Of a stretch of 64,000 bases of DNA, positions 10,304-22,843 are shown piece after piece. Below the pieces are notes generated by a model. That model worked only from the letters and a program-made list of their open reading frames with translations. It was not told the origin of the DNA and made no database searches. Source of the stretch: Solanum dulcamara (lineage: Eukaryota; Streptophyta; Magnoliopsida; Solanales; Solanaceae); contig NC_077245.1 of the NCBI RefSeq assembly GCF_947179165.1, forward strand, positions 14,354,740 through 14,418,739, written 5' to 3'. The stretch's first letter is position 1. Each line of letters begins with the position of its first letter. The position numbers and the translations under genes were made by a program.

Positions 10304-13300
10304 AATCATGTGTTTGATGAGTGCCTCCAAATAAAACTTCTCAGTAGTATTGTATTGACTTTTCCATCTTTTATTTTGATGTTCATGGTTTTTTGAGAAA
10401 ATATAGGTGGAGAGTGGAATTAAATTTGAACTTGAATTGTGACTTGTTGAAGTGAAAGTGCCAATATTATTATATTGACGGCCTTATCCATCATGTGGTG
10501 CAAATAGTCAATCACGATCAATATTTCAACATAATACACATTATATAATCAGTATATCTATAATTAATGTATATGCCACTATTATACACATTAGCCATAT
10601 ATACATCGACCAGCCACCATTATACCCCTTCAATACCATAATCACAATAATAATAATAATATAAAAAATGGAGAAGAAGAGGTAATTGATTCACCAGTTT
10701 GCTACTTGAAACTCTTTTTTTTTTTCGGTTTGTAGATCAGAAGGACCTTTTCTCTAACGAATGAGTTTACAAAACACATTTCAAACCTTTCCATTACACT
10801 TAAAAGTTGGATTGGACTAGCATTTTGGAAACTCTTTAAAATGAAGGGTTGGGCTGGATTGAGATTCTTAACCTAGCTGGGATTGAACTGAATTGGATTG
10901 GACCATACTTTTTTTTTAGTAGCTCTACTTAATTGTTACTCCCAAGGCATAAGCACTTTTATTTTTTTTAAGAAAACAACACAAATCACACTAGTTTAGG
11001 TTGTAATTATGTCCAGATACACTAGTTTAACAAATTACCTTTGTATCATTGCTAAATACATGTATCTAATCGGGTTCAAATATATGTATCTTAGATACAT
11101 GTGGGTCAAATTAGGTGTAATTTATTCCAGATATATTATATACAAGTGTGATTTGCATGTATTTGAGATACACAGACTCTCTCGCTCGCCTCTCTCTATA
11201 TCTCGCTAGCCTCTCTCCCTGTGTATATGTATTTTAAAATGTATTTGTGAGTTTCGCATGTTTTATGTATTTATATATTCGGTATCAATTTCGTGTATCT
11301 GTACATCCAATTAGTTTAGAGTATATGTAATTAAAGTATAGAGAGATTAAGCAGATATAATAAAGGTGTTTGTCTAACTAAATAATTTCTCCTTTTTTTA
11401 AAAGGATTGCTATACAGTTGATCGATCGGTTGAATTTAAACCGAATAAATAAAAAACATATAATCTGAGTCCAACACCCTTCAATTTTGAAGCACAATTT
11501 ATTTAGAGTTACAGATACATCAAACATATGATGTTAAACACACCAAGCATAGGGATTTAAAAGTAGTACATTTTGATACAAGGAATAAATCCAAGTATCT
11601 ATATTTATTTAGGTATTTATGTATCAAGCACAAATTACCACCCATAAAGTTACGGGAATACACTCATCCCCACAGCCATCGCCGCATATCCCAGAAAACG
11701 GCCCACAAGTACACACTCCATTCACCTTCCTTCCAAATATTGCCATTTCTTTCAAATCCTGCTCTTCCCCACTTGAACGTGCAACCACTATAATAATTTA
11801 AAAAATCACATTTTGTTACTTAGTCCATGAAAACATGAATCGGCAAATCCACTTAAACTAGCTAGGGTGGGTTAATGGCCCATCTAGTTATTGATTAACC
11901 GACCCCATTTATTAATTTTGTCCAGTTTAACCCATACAATTCAGATTATTTGAAGGTTGGGTTGATTTAAGTTTTGAACTACGAGAAAATAAAAGTTTTA
12001 TTTGGTAATTAAATAAATTATAGAATAGGAAAAGAAATAATGAATTTTTAACTTGGTAAGAATCCAACATAGCTCAAAAACCTTTGAGTGGATTAGTAAC
12101 TTGTCCATCTATTAACTCAATTTATTTTGACATGCTCATCCCTTACTCACAAATACATTTCATGAGAATATGTCTCCACAAACTAGGCCATAAGCCCATA
12201 CTTGCAAAGGTCTTAAATTTTGTTTGTTTAGTATATCTTGACATAACTCATTTCAACTCAAGTAATTTTGAACGAGTTAACAACTTATCCATTTATTAAC
12301 ACGGGCATTTTGGCTCGTCCAAATTTAGTCCAAACCCACTCATTTGACACTTAATTACAATTACATGGGAAATGTCTCAACAAACGTGGTAAATTTATTT
12401 GCTTTATGTATGTAACTTGTAAGAAGGAAAATAAGGTTAAGAACTTGCAAGATGCATCAAGAAAAAGGATAAGCAAGAAACCCAACTTAGCAGTTGAACC
12501 TCTCTCCATTATTTATTTATTTTTACTTTTCTTACCTTTAGCTTGTTTGGTGATATATATCTAACTAGAAATAGAATCCTATGAATTTATAGATGTGAGT
12601 TATGCTTCTCTTTTTTGTTTTTCCGGTTAGCTAATGCTTTTTCTTTTCTTGTAATTAAAAATAGGCCTTGAGCTTTCAAAAACTGACAAAAAAGTTGTCT
12701 CCAATAATGCACACAGTTTTTCCTTCCAAATATTAAAACCAATTAAGAGTGGTCCTATTTTTGGATGTTATGATGAATATTAGAATCTTGCATACATATG
12801 TTTAAAACGTTGGACAAATTAAATATGCAGGGACTCCATAAACAAATTGATTAACAGTACCTGCTATTAATTAAGAGTGGTCCTACTTTTGGATGTATTT
12901 AATAACGCTAAAGGCATAAATCTCTCTGAACTCGTATCGTAAAATAATGTTATATTTGATTGGTCATTAATAACTTAAGCAATACTGAAAATATTAAATT
13001 CATATATATATATATATATATATCAGATATGAGCTTTAAGCTAATACTTAAAGTTTACTTTGTTATAATATGATTTTTAAACCTTTTAAGTAATATATAG
13101 ATTTTAACTTTCTTAAAACAATTAGTGTGATAGCAAAATTAGGCTTGTTCAAAATTGAAATCGATAACTCGAACCAAAAAAAAATTATTGGTTTATCGAA
13201 AATGGGTTATTGTTTTAACAATTTTGGAAATGGTTTTAATTTTTTTTAATTATCGTGTTATCGATTCTTAAGGTTTTTACTTAACGGGCTAACTGATAAT

Positions 13301-14204
13301 TCAATAGTAATTAAATTAATAAATTATATTTATACCATTCGGCTTATAAAGTCCCCGACTTATAGCTTAGTTTCATACTTTTATTGTTGACTATCTCAAA
13401 TCCTCAATTATTCTACAATGTATCAATGTTTGCTTTTATCCGAGATGCAATTGTATAAAATGTGTAAACTTAGAGAGTGTCGACTTACCCACTGGATTAT
13501 TTTTAGTGATAGGTATGTTCCGTTTAATTCACCTAATTACCATGTCAAAAATAGAGCAATTATTTCTTGCAAATGATAGTTCGACTCTATTTTTAAAGTT
13601 TTGTAATGTAAATATATGATATATTTGATTGTATGATATAGATAAATTTGTAAATTTGAGTAATTTTGCTAGTTTTGAAAAATTGAAGGTATAAATTATA
13701 ATTATTTAAAATGCATTCAATTTTAAATATTTTTTTATAAAAATATGATCAAACACAATTTTAATTTTAAAATTTTAAAATAAAATAAATAATATTTAAA
13801 TTTTATGACCAAACATATATTAAGTTTTATACAACTTGAGAAGCCTATTGCGCAACTATCTAAACGTTAAAGGGGTCTAATCATGTTTTTGTAAATCATT
13901 ACTTTTTTAACCTAATAAATTTTTGAAAAAAGGATTAAGCTTACGAGAAAATCGTATGCATATATTTTCTTATTATTCATTTTTCCTATAAGAGATTTTA
14001 ATTTTCCAATTAGTACCCAAAATATAGGAAAGTTCCCCCAATAACTCTCTTCCTTTCCTATTTTAGGAAAACTAACTCCTTATTATTATTCCTATAATAA
14101 TACTTTCCAAATTTGTAACCCAATCCCTCCCTACAACTCCAATTAAAACTTGTAAATAAAATCTTCTCTGATTCTTCAATGTAAAAACATGTTATATACC
14201 ATCT
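10304..14204. other. AT-rich intergenic region with decayed repeats
   Basis: No gene is seen in 3.9 kb. Noted contents: repeated GATACAT/ATGTATC words at about 11040-11350; a degenerate repeat at 11830-12360 with GGGTGGGTTAA-like and ACCCACTC-like words facing each other; an (AT)n run at about 13003-13022; and MITE-like palindromic AT-rich sequence at 13680-13830 with 'atgaccaaaca' motifs. Short frames here have no recognisable domains. Confidence 0.5.
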
Positions 14205-14214
14205 CTATAAATTA
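14205..14214 (+). promoter_or_regulatory. TATA box of the MADS-box gene
   Basis: CTATAAATTA lies 48-57 bases upstream of the ATG at 14262. It is a good match to plant TATA elements and is the only one at a sensible distance. The short leader is inferred. Confidence 0.5.
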
Positions 14215-14261
14215 TAAATCCCAAATTTACCAGCCATAATAATTAACCTTTTTCTCCCACT

Positions 14262-14945
14262 ATGAACATTAATAATACCAACGCCGTCAACTCTCCCGCC
14301 GTCACCGTTAAGAAAACTCAAGGGCGGAGGAAAATCGCAATCAAACCAATAGCAAATCAAAACAGTAGGCACGTTACCTTCAGCAAACGCCGTTTAGGTC
14401 TTTTCAAAAAAGCCAGTGAACTCTGCATTTTAACCGGTGCTGAAATTGCTATACTGGTTCAGTCTTTGAAACGACAGCGTTTATTCACCTTCGGTCATCC
14501 CAGCGCCGACGCCGTCATCGATCGGTACCTCACCGGAAAATCATCGTCATCATCATCAGAAGAAGAAGAATCTGCCGGCGATAATCAGTTCAACTTTGTT
14601 CAACAGAGCAACGAATACTATTCTCAGATCTGTAGAGAATTGGAGACGGAGAAGAAGAGAAAGGAGATTATTGATGAATCGAAGATGGTGAATGGTAATA
14701 ATGGAGATGGAGGAGGATTCTGGTGGAATGAATCGACTGATGATATGGGGATTGAGGAACTTGAAAAATTTGTGAGTGCATTGGAAGAATTGAAGAATAA
14801 AGTAAATATGAGATGTGATGAATTGAGTATGATAAATAGTTCTTCTTCAATGCCGGCGTCTACTTCAACTATGAATCAGGCTATTGATTATTGTGCTTCC
14901 ATTGTTCCTTTTGATTTCAATTACCCGGGAAATTCCCAATTATGA
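14262..14945 (+). CDS. Type I (M-alpha) MADS-box transcription factor, AGL61/AGL62-like
   Basis: This single uninterrupted frame of 227 residues fits the intron-poor type I MADS genes. The MADS domain spans about residues 17-77: QGRRKIAIKPI, then HVTFSKRRLGLFKKASELC, then GAEIAILVQS, ending RLFTFGHPSADAVIDRYL, the FGHP-AVIDR block being typical of the AGL61/62 group. A Ser/Glu-rich acidic linker (94-104) follows, then a Gly/Trp patch (about 150-156) and a predicted helix at about 160-185 (IEELEKFVSALEELKNKV) that could serve dimerisation. There is no K-box, which argues against type II. The ATG context is CCACTATGA. Relatives bind CArG-type DNA as dimers in the nucleus and, in Arabidopsis, act in central cell and endosperm; a reproductive role here is inferred. 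No stops or frameshifts are seen and the gene looks intact. Arginine replaces the usual N-terminal aromatic/hydrophobic side of a few MADS positions, but all key basic residues are kept. Confidence 0.9.
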   Translation: MNINNTNAVNSPAVTVKKTQGRRKIAIKPIANQNSRHVTFSKRRLGLFKKASELCILTGAEIAILVQSLKRQRLFTFGHPSADAVIDRYLTGKSSSSSSEEEESAGDNQFNFVQQSNEYYSQICRELETEKKRKEIIDESKMVNGNNGDGGGFWWNESTDDMGIEELEKFVSALEELKNKVNMRCDELSMINSSSSMPASTSTMNQAIDYCASIVPFDFNYPGNSQL

Positions 14946-17900
14946 ACCATTTATTTCGCATGATTAGTTATATTTGTAATAATATTGAGGCTCCCGTTGT
15001 TTTTTGGATTAGTAATATCGGAATAATTATTTTGAGTTGTGTCGAATGAAAAAAAAAAGTTAATTGCTCAGTGACAAAAGAAGCACGGGCGGGTGTGCAT
15101 CGGATCATTTTCGCCTAAAATTGCTCCGCCCATGCAAATTAAGGAGAGGATGGAGGGTGAGAGCTAAAAACCTCTCCCTTTAACCGATTTTCCATGGTTT
15201 AATGTGCATTATTCGAAATTTAATATGATTGTAGATCATGTTCACTTCTAAATTTCATAATTATATATGTGAATATACGGAGAACTTAAATATTTCTATA
15301 CCTTGTTGAGCAGAAATTTAAATAGGCGATAAGCGATTTAAAGCATTGCTTTTCATGAGCAGCCCCGCCCCCTGATCAGCGCGGAGGAGCATCTCAGCAA
15401 TATTTCAGAGAAGTGAAAATTGAATCAAACTTTTAATTTGTGTGGTTGAGTTTATATGATTAATATACTTTTAAGTATTGTGCTTTTAACATCTACGTAC
15501 CTGTGAATTGTAGTCAATATAATTGAATTGCAGGTATACTAGAGTGTTTGTCACAGTAATGTTGGTACATAAGTTTGAATTTTTGATATTGGCAAGATTG
15601 TTAGATGAAAATTTCATCATCATATGTTGGTAAAAGTGGAGAAATAATCATGTCTCACCTGATTTTTGGTATATGCTCGATAAATGAAATCAAAAGCATT
15701 AAACAATAGTATCTATATTTGTTTTCAAAGTCATGTAAGCTTATTTTGTTACTACTATGTTTCCATAAAACATTATAAGTGTTTGGTCACTCCCTTATAA
15801 GATGACGATTCTTTTTCCTAATTCGGATATAATTATTTGATTATATAAAATCCATAATATCTTATACGATATAACCAAAATATCAAACCAGAAAAAAATA
15901 AAATATTCCACATTCTTAAAAGCATCTTTTTTCAAAAGGATTCACGGCATGTTATATATGCCTTAGTTTCTTCATTTACCATTGAATTAAACTACATGCA
16001 TGTTTCGTCATCATGGGCGGCTCTAAGGCTCGGCTAATGAGGCATGGCTCCAAAAAATTTGGAGGCCCAAATTTTCTTTAAATTTTATTATTAAATTTAT
16101 TATATATCAGATAATGTATATAAATAAAATTATTGCAATATAATTTTTATTATTTATTTAAAGTTATTTTGTATCAATAAGATCATAAATAATGATAATT
16201 TTCTTCTCTTATTAATTAGTATATTTTTTTCATCCTTCAATTTATTTATTTTTCTATAGGAATTAAGTTATATACATTGACAATATAATGAATTTCCTTT
16301 TCAATCTTCTCTACATGAACACAAAAGCATTCATGCATTGGTCTTCTTTTCGTTTAATTCAATATATTATATTAATTTTTTATAATTTATTTAAATATTC
16401 ACTAATGAGTGCTACTTAATAGAATGAACTACAATTATCATTAAACGGATCAGAAATTTGATCGAAGGTGTATATATTTTTGACACTATCCATGCTCAAA
16501 ACTTCAACTATTACGTTGTGTATGCTCTTTTTTTTTTCTTGTTTATGATGATAGTCAAATCAAAATTTCAATTTGAGTTTCAGACCTCAACATCGATAAT
16601 CCACCAACTTATTTCTTGTGCTCTTCTTCCAAGTCTTTTTTTTTTTTTTGAAATTCCTTATTCTTTATCGTCTTAAATGATTGATCTATTGTTTAGACAA
16701 CAAATTTTCTTTGTTAGTTTACAAATTTTATAAAAACTTAAAGGCCTCTTAATATGATTTTTCCTTAATATCTCACTCAATTTTGGAGACGGAGCACAAT
16801 TGAGAAGAAGTAGCGTGATTAGGGGGAGAAATTGAGTGATTGATACATATAGGGTAAAGTAATTTTAGGCTAAAAATAAGGAGTGTATCTTATAGGCAAT
16901 TCTTGAAAACTCACCGTGGCGTCTGAATATATAATTTTTTAAAAGTACCGTGTCATTGAATAAAGATCACCAACCATAAACACAAAATATTAAGTTTAAA
17001 AAAATGACAAGAGTAATAAAAGGTATCCAAATGGCAGGAGAAATATTTGTGTTATCATCAACTATTTCTACTTATTTTTCATAAAATACATTTTTTATTT
17101 ATTTTTTTGACATGTATTTTTCTATTTACCTTCAACAATATTTGATCAAGTTGTGAATGAGATTTGGTAGAGTGATCTTGACTTCTGTAAAAACTGAGTT
17201 TTATCAAGTTATTTTCATTTGAAACGTAATAACATATTCAGAGGATCTTATAACAAGAGTCACTCACCTCTTCATTTGCTACATTTGGGTTGGGTCGAGT
17301 CTTTCTATTCCTTTAAGTTTGGTCAAATATTTGTGTGGATCAATATTTTAAATTCCCGTGTTTAGTTTAAAAGCTCATTCATACTATGTTATAATATTGT
17401 TAAAAGAAGGATATTTTTAATCCTAAAAATAGCTTTAAAGGCATTTTTAATCCATAGGTGAAACAAGGATATTTTTTATACATTGAAGGCATTTTTAATG
17501 CTTTTTCATAAATCTAATTGTAATCACGATCAAGGACATCCTTTGGGAATTTTGTTGCATGAATTATATGAGGACCATCCAGGGTAAAAAAAATAATTAA
17601 AAATTATATGAGGACCATGCGACCATCATTGTATTTCTCTCTTTTAAGCTGCTAATATGGTGATTGATCAAGTTTTGTCTAAGAATAAATAAAGTGTTAA
17701 ACTCTACTTTATGTAGTAGAAAACTCATCAATTGATAATTTGATAATATGTTGATGAATATATTATAAATTAGACTAGTGAATAAAAATGAATGAATAAA
17801 TATTTAGGATGAGACGCGGATATCTCGTTTTGTTGTAGGAGATTCAAGTCTAGTGTGGTATAATTTATACCGATCTAGCAATATATCTCTTTACTTGTCC

Positions 17901-18204
17901 CTACAGGATACAACATTCCAAAAACGTCGTATAACTTAAATAATTTCGAATTAGTTGAAGAGTCCAAAACTCCACCAAAAGAATTCATTCCGTCAATATA
18001 AAATTACTCTTATTTGTAAAGTGAATAAGTTGAATTCTTGAGCCGTTTGAATTGACTTATTTTAGGTGCATTTAAGCTAGAATATTTTTCTTTATCTCAA
18101 CTCTCTCTTCCACTACATTAACCTCAAAATGTAAACACATACTAATATTTTTCATCCACTTATCCTCTTTTTATCTATATTAACATAAGGAAAGCAATAT
18201 TCTT
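14946..18204. other. 3' flank of the MADS gene and AT-rich intergenic DNA
   Basis: AATAAT-type poly(A) signals lie at about 14977-15030, just after the stop, and are the likely 3' end. The rest has no recognisable gene. Noted contents: a GC-richer patch with inverted short words (15085-15140), a repeat fragment beginning GGGCGGCTCTAAGGCTCGGC (about 16016), poly-T runs at 16527 and 16637, and a short repeat of AATTATATGAGGACCAT (17560 and 17605). Confidence 0.45.
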
Positions 18205-18206
18205 TA

Positions 18207-18491
18207 CTACATCCGTTCCATATTAGATGGGCACTTCCAACTTTATAGAGTGATTAATAAATCATTAATACATTGGAAGACTTTACTATTTTGCCCTTTG
18301 TTTATATCAATGCAATACACATAGAGTATAGAAATAACTAATATTGAAAATTGTTATATTAAAAAGGTCATATTAATTGTAGGAATAAAATAGAAAAAAA
18401 ATTATTAATTCTATCTTGATTTGGTAAGTGATCAAGCAATATGAGATAAATATTTTTAGTAAGATGTCCATCTAATATGGGATGGAGGGAG
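18207..18491. mobile_element. Stowaway-type MITE
   Basis: Terminal inverted repeats of about 24 bp: the left end CTACATCCGTTCCATATTAG mirrors the right end CTAATATGGGATGGAGGGAG (reverse complement CTCCCTCCATCCCATATTAG). The element is 285 bp, AT-rich and non-coding, flanked by the dinucleotide TA (18205-18206 and 18492-18493), the Tc1/mariner target. It is moved in trans by a mariner-like transposase, and none is in the window. Confidence 0.85.
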
Positions 18492-18540
18492 TATATATGT
18501 GGAGGATTTATTCCACAAATAAATATACATATGCACTTAA

Positions 18541-18666
18541 ATCGATGTTGAACAAACTCTTCAGGTTTTGTTTTCTGATTTTTATGATATGGAACTATTT
18601 AAAGATCACATTTTTGTAGAGGTATTGTTCTTGTATTGTTAGTTTAGTAAATATTTGGCTTATTAC
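18541..18666. repeat. Left copy of a ~120-bp direct repeat flanking the copia element
   Basis: TGTTGAACAAACTCTTCAGG through TATTTGGCTTATTA ends exactly at the 5' LTR. A copy at roughly 80% identity begins exactly after the 3' LTR (29519-29653). It is non-coding as far as can be seen. Confidence 0.7.
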
Positions 18667-19606
18667 TGTTAGCATTAAGATATTTTGAATAATGACTTGA
18701 TTTTCTATTGCAGAAAATAAGTACAAACAAATCAAAAAGAAAAAGAGATAAATCAAGACAAGAAAGAAACTAATTGAATCAATTAGCATCCGCAGATCAA
18801 GAAAGCAAGATTGACATCCCACAGATCAAGGAAACAGCTTCCATGTATCAAGGAAAGAAGATCACTCAAGGAAAAAATAATTCATCTATCAAAGAAGGAG
18901 ATACTTTGAAGGAAAGAAGATCACACAAGGAAACAAGGAAAAGAGCATAAGGCGTACAAGAAAAGAAGGATTAGATAAAGCACATAAGAAAAGAAATATT
19001 CTGCACCAAATCAAAATATCTTGAAGAAGATCCTATAAAGAAAACACATGGACATATCTGATATGAACATGTATACTCAATCAAGGAATTACTAATCCTT
19101 GATTGAATGAAATTCCTTGAGTTCTCCCTATCAGAGCTAACGGCTAATTCATCATGAAAAGCCGATTATAAAAAGCCTCACGACTACTACAAAGAAACCA
19201 CACAACTTCACTTGAACTTGTACTCATTTAATTCTTTCATCTTTTAAATACTCTGTACTCTTGCAAAAATATAATTATAAACAAAAAGAGAGAGAAAGAG
19301 AGAAGTGTAGGTTATACGGGTACAGGCTGTGTCGATCATATGATCAATTGGTTAGAGACAAAAAGTATAACCAAATTTGTACTCTTACCATTCTTCAAAA
19401 AGCTCTAAGGGAAACCCTTGTAACCCAAGGACACTGGAAGTAGGCACCACATTGGTGTCCCAAACCAGGATAAATCTTTCTGTCTTCATTTACTTTACGC
19501 ATTTATATTCTATCTTGTTTAAGTTATCTGTCTGCTGGCCAAGTCGACTATCACTTTTAGACAGTCGACCATCAAATTTTTTAAATCACCCCCCTCTTAA
19601 TCTTCA
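18667..19606 (+). repeat. 5' LTR of the ORF3-bearing copia
   Basis: This 940-bp direct repeat of 28604-29518 starts TGTTAGCATTAAG and ends AATCTTCA, with the primer-binding site immediately after. It contains long purine-rich (AAGGAAAGAAG) stretches and a short C tract near the end. Differences from the right copy are spread along its length. Confidence 0.9.
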
Positions 19607-21544
19607 ATTGGTATTAGAGCAGGTCTCACACTTTCAAGTGTTTAACCGTACGTGAGAAAAGATCAATGGCAAATTATTAAATTTTCGGTGCAATTCTTTA
19701 AGACAGACACTCATCGAATCGTCCTCCTTATTTCAACGGGCAACACTACTAGCATTGGAAAGACAGATTCAGAATCTTTGTTCAATCAAATGACTTTCAA
19801 GCATAGGTAGTGATCAAGAAAGGACCAAGATCTAGCAGAAACACCAAACATTTGCTTTATGGCTATGGGTGAACCAAGCAAGGTAAGAAACTCAATATGT
19901 TTAAACTGCATTAATTTACAATACTCTTTAGACATGGTTGCTGATGAACTTGAAAAAGTAATTAATGAATATAACAAACTTGCTAAAGAAAAGAAGGTCT
20001 GACAAATTCTTCTAGAAGTAAGTCAAGTTGAAGTTGACTTACTATATGAAGAAATTGGTAAACTCAAAATGCTTTTGAATAATAAAAAGTCACCAAGTCG
20101 AAGTCCAGTCCGTTCTAACAAATCTTCTCAAGTTTCCTCTCAAGATTCATCTTTTTACAGTGCTAAATCCTCTTTCAAACCGCAATGTTATACTTGTGAA
20201 AAAATTGGTCATAAATCCTTTAACTGTAAAAATCATTCTTCTAGTAAATGGGTTTGGAGACCAAAAGATTTTGACACTAACCTTCAAGGACCCAAGAAAG
20301 CTTGGGTACCAAAAAGAAACTGAATCACTGTTTTGCAGGGACATCCAAAGAAGACCTACAAAAAGGGAATGTGGGTTATTGACAGTGGATGTTCTAGACA
20401 TATGACCAAAAAAAAAGAAAATTTCAATTTTTCTAAGAAAATTGATGGAGGCTATGTTAGATTTGGTGACAATACAAAAGGAGAAGTTACTAGGATTGGC
20501 TCTATTACTATAAGTCCCTCTTGTGACTTAGTAGAAGTCTATTTAGTTGATGGACTAAAACATAATCTTCTCAGTATCGGTCAGCTATGTGATGCAAGAT
20601 TTGATGTTCGATTCAACACTTTAAAAGGTACCATCAACAATACAGAAAAGAACATCACTATCATTGGAAATCGAGTTGAAAATATCTATGTGTTGAATAA
20701 CGTAGAATATACCTAGCCTCACTTATTTAACAACCATGTCCAGCGATCCTTGGATCTGGCACAGGAAGCTAGAACATGCCAGCATGAATGCAACGGAAAA
20801 ACTGTAAAGACAAGAATTAGTTCTAGGTCTACCAAAGCTCAAATTTGAAAAAGATCACATCTCTAATACATGTCAGCTCGATAAACAGACTCGCACTTCA
20901 TTCAAGGTTAAAGATATCGTATCTCCTTGAAAACCTCTTCAACTTTTGCACATAGATCTATTTGTTCCTACTAGAACTGCTAGCATCGGTGGCAAATGTT
21001 ATGCTTTTATAATCGTTGATGATTATTCTCATTTTACCTGAGTTATTTTCTTATCTCATAAACATGAAGCTTTAACTAAATTTGAAGTATTTTATAGAAA
21101 AGTTCAAAGAGAAGTAACTTATTTCATTTCTACCATCCACAGTGATTATGGAAGAGAATTTAAAAATAAATTATTTGAAGACTTTTGCAATGAACATGGA
21201 ATTACTCAAAATTTCTCATCTCCTCGGTCACCACAGCAAAATGGAGTTATGGAGAGAAAGAATCGACATCAAGACACTGCAAGAACTCTACTTCTAGATC
21301 GAAGTCTCTCAGATTATTTATGGGTTGAATCTGTAAGTTATGCTTGTTATATTCTAAACAGGTGCTTAATAAGACCCATTTTGAAAAAAACTCCTTATGA
21401 GTTGTGGAAATGTAAGAGGTCGAACATTAGCTACTTAGAATCCCATCTTATTGCAGTAAAAAGGATTATTCGATATCTCATTGGAACCTCTGGAAAAATA
21501 AATGAATTGTTGGCTCTTTGTTTATACTTCCTTTGTTTCATATT

Positions 21545-21850
21545 ACAACAACAACAACAACGAACCCAGTGTGGTCCCACCATGTGGGGTCTGGGGAGGG
21601 TAGAGTGTACGCAGACCTAACCCCCACCTTAAAAGGTAGGGCGGCTGTTTCCGAAAGACCCTCGGCTTAAGAGAGAAGAACAAGGGAGGAGAAACAAGGA
21701 AAAATAAGACATAGGTCAGTAAAGCCAGGCATATAACAGACAATATAAAGATATGAATAATGAGAGCGATAAAGCGATAAAGCGATAAAGTCAGGGTAGG
21801 AAAGATCAGGGATAAAGGAGCATTAACTACTATAGATAAAATAGGATACC
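21545..21850 (-). mobile_element. Inverted RTE LINE 3'-end fragment
   Basis: Read on the minus strand, this is the same 3' end seen at about 25960-26140: AAGCCGAGGGTCTTTCGGAA, GTCTGCGTACACTCTACCC, CAGACCCCACATGGTGGG and a GTTGTTGTTGTTGTAAT tail ending at 21545. It is 5'-truncated, non-coding, and contains a small GCGATAAA triple repeat (21770-21790). It appears to have entered the CPN20-derived sequence before that sequence was carried here. Confidence 0.8.
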
Positions 21851-22066
21851 CAAAGTATACTGGGCCAACTAATATTAAGAAAGTCTTTTTTATACTCTTG
21901 ATCTTGATTTTTCCTCATCTTGTGTGGCACTTAATTTTATTAATCTCTACTAATTCCATTTGGTTTTGTAGTTTGTTACAATATTCAGATTTTGAGTAAC
22001 TTGATAAAGAAAGTCTTTTTTGTTGCCAGATTTTTTTTCTTTAATTATTGTTTAGGATAGAGATCA

Positions 22067-22109
<43 letters not shown>

Positions 22110-22309
22110 ATCGACTCTTTTTAGCAGATTTGGTCCTCGTTTCAGCTGTATTTTGGAATTCTAGGATTCTGTTTCTTGATTTTTGGATTAAATTTGTCAC
22201 CGCTGGGGCTTTCTTTTTTGGGTAGTGTTTGGATCTTGTTAGCTGACTGTATTTAGTTAATTTGTATATTGTGTGTTAGGAAAGTGGGCTTCTATTTGTT
22301 GTTTCTCTT

Positions 22310-22462
22310 CAGGATTTTTCTCGGATTTGCTTATTTCAAGTACACTTCAATTAAACCTTTGAGCAATAGAGTTCTGGTTAAAATTAAGACTACAGAGGAG
22401 AAGACCGTTGGTGGTATCCTACTTCCAACAACGGCACAGTCAAATCCACAAGGAGCTTCCTC
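22310..22462 (+). pseudogene. CPN20: Captured exon fragment of a chloroplast 20-kDa co-chaperonin (CPN20) gene
   Basis: After a pyrimidine-rich TTTCTCTTCAG acceptor-like site (about 22306-22316), the + strand reads KYTSIKPLSNRVLVKIK and then TTEEKTVGGILLPTTAQSNP, nearly identical to the first GroES-like domain of plastid CPN20/CPN21 (usual text KYTSIKPLGDRVLVKIK). Similarity stops exactly at AQSNPQG (about 22462), where RTE leader sequence begins. The preceding 400-500 bases look like intron sequence with an (AT)n run (22072-22108). The full protein is about 250 residues with two such domains and helps GroEL-type chaperonin fold proteins in the plastid. Only about 40 codons are here, so no function is expected. 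Confidence 0.8.
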
Positions 22463-22843
22463 AAGATCTTCGCTTAGATTAGATCTAGTTTGTCACTATA
22501 AATATCAGCCCTTGCACTCAAGATCCTCAAGATCTGTATAGATCTAGATCTGAATATCAAATTCCGGCGAAACTCTAATTTTTCCGGCGAAGATTTTTTT
22601 TTCTTTCAGGTGTACAAATCTGTATTCCCTGTGACGAACAATCACTGCAACTCAACTCCTAACACCGACGTGAACAGTATTCTGGCGTGAGCAGTATTTT
22701 CCGGCGGCAACCAGGTTCATTTCTACCAGAGTTGGTACCTCCGGTTTTTATATCTTTATATATCTATCCTTTGTTCATATACTTGTAGTTATATTTTGTC
22801 GACTTTAGATCCCCGAGTAATTTATTAGTTCATACGCATTTTC

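Noticed and set aside
21540..21560. (CAA)n run as a microsatellite or CRISPR-like repeat
   Set aside because: It is the tail of an inverted RTE LINE 3' end. No CRISPR-type repeat-spacer pattern exists anywhere in the window.
22269..22541. A 90-residue frame including the CPN20 match taken as a complete small protein
   Set aside because: Only the central 40 codons match CPN20. The start lies in intron-like sequence and the end in LINE leader, so the frame as a whole is accidental.
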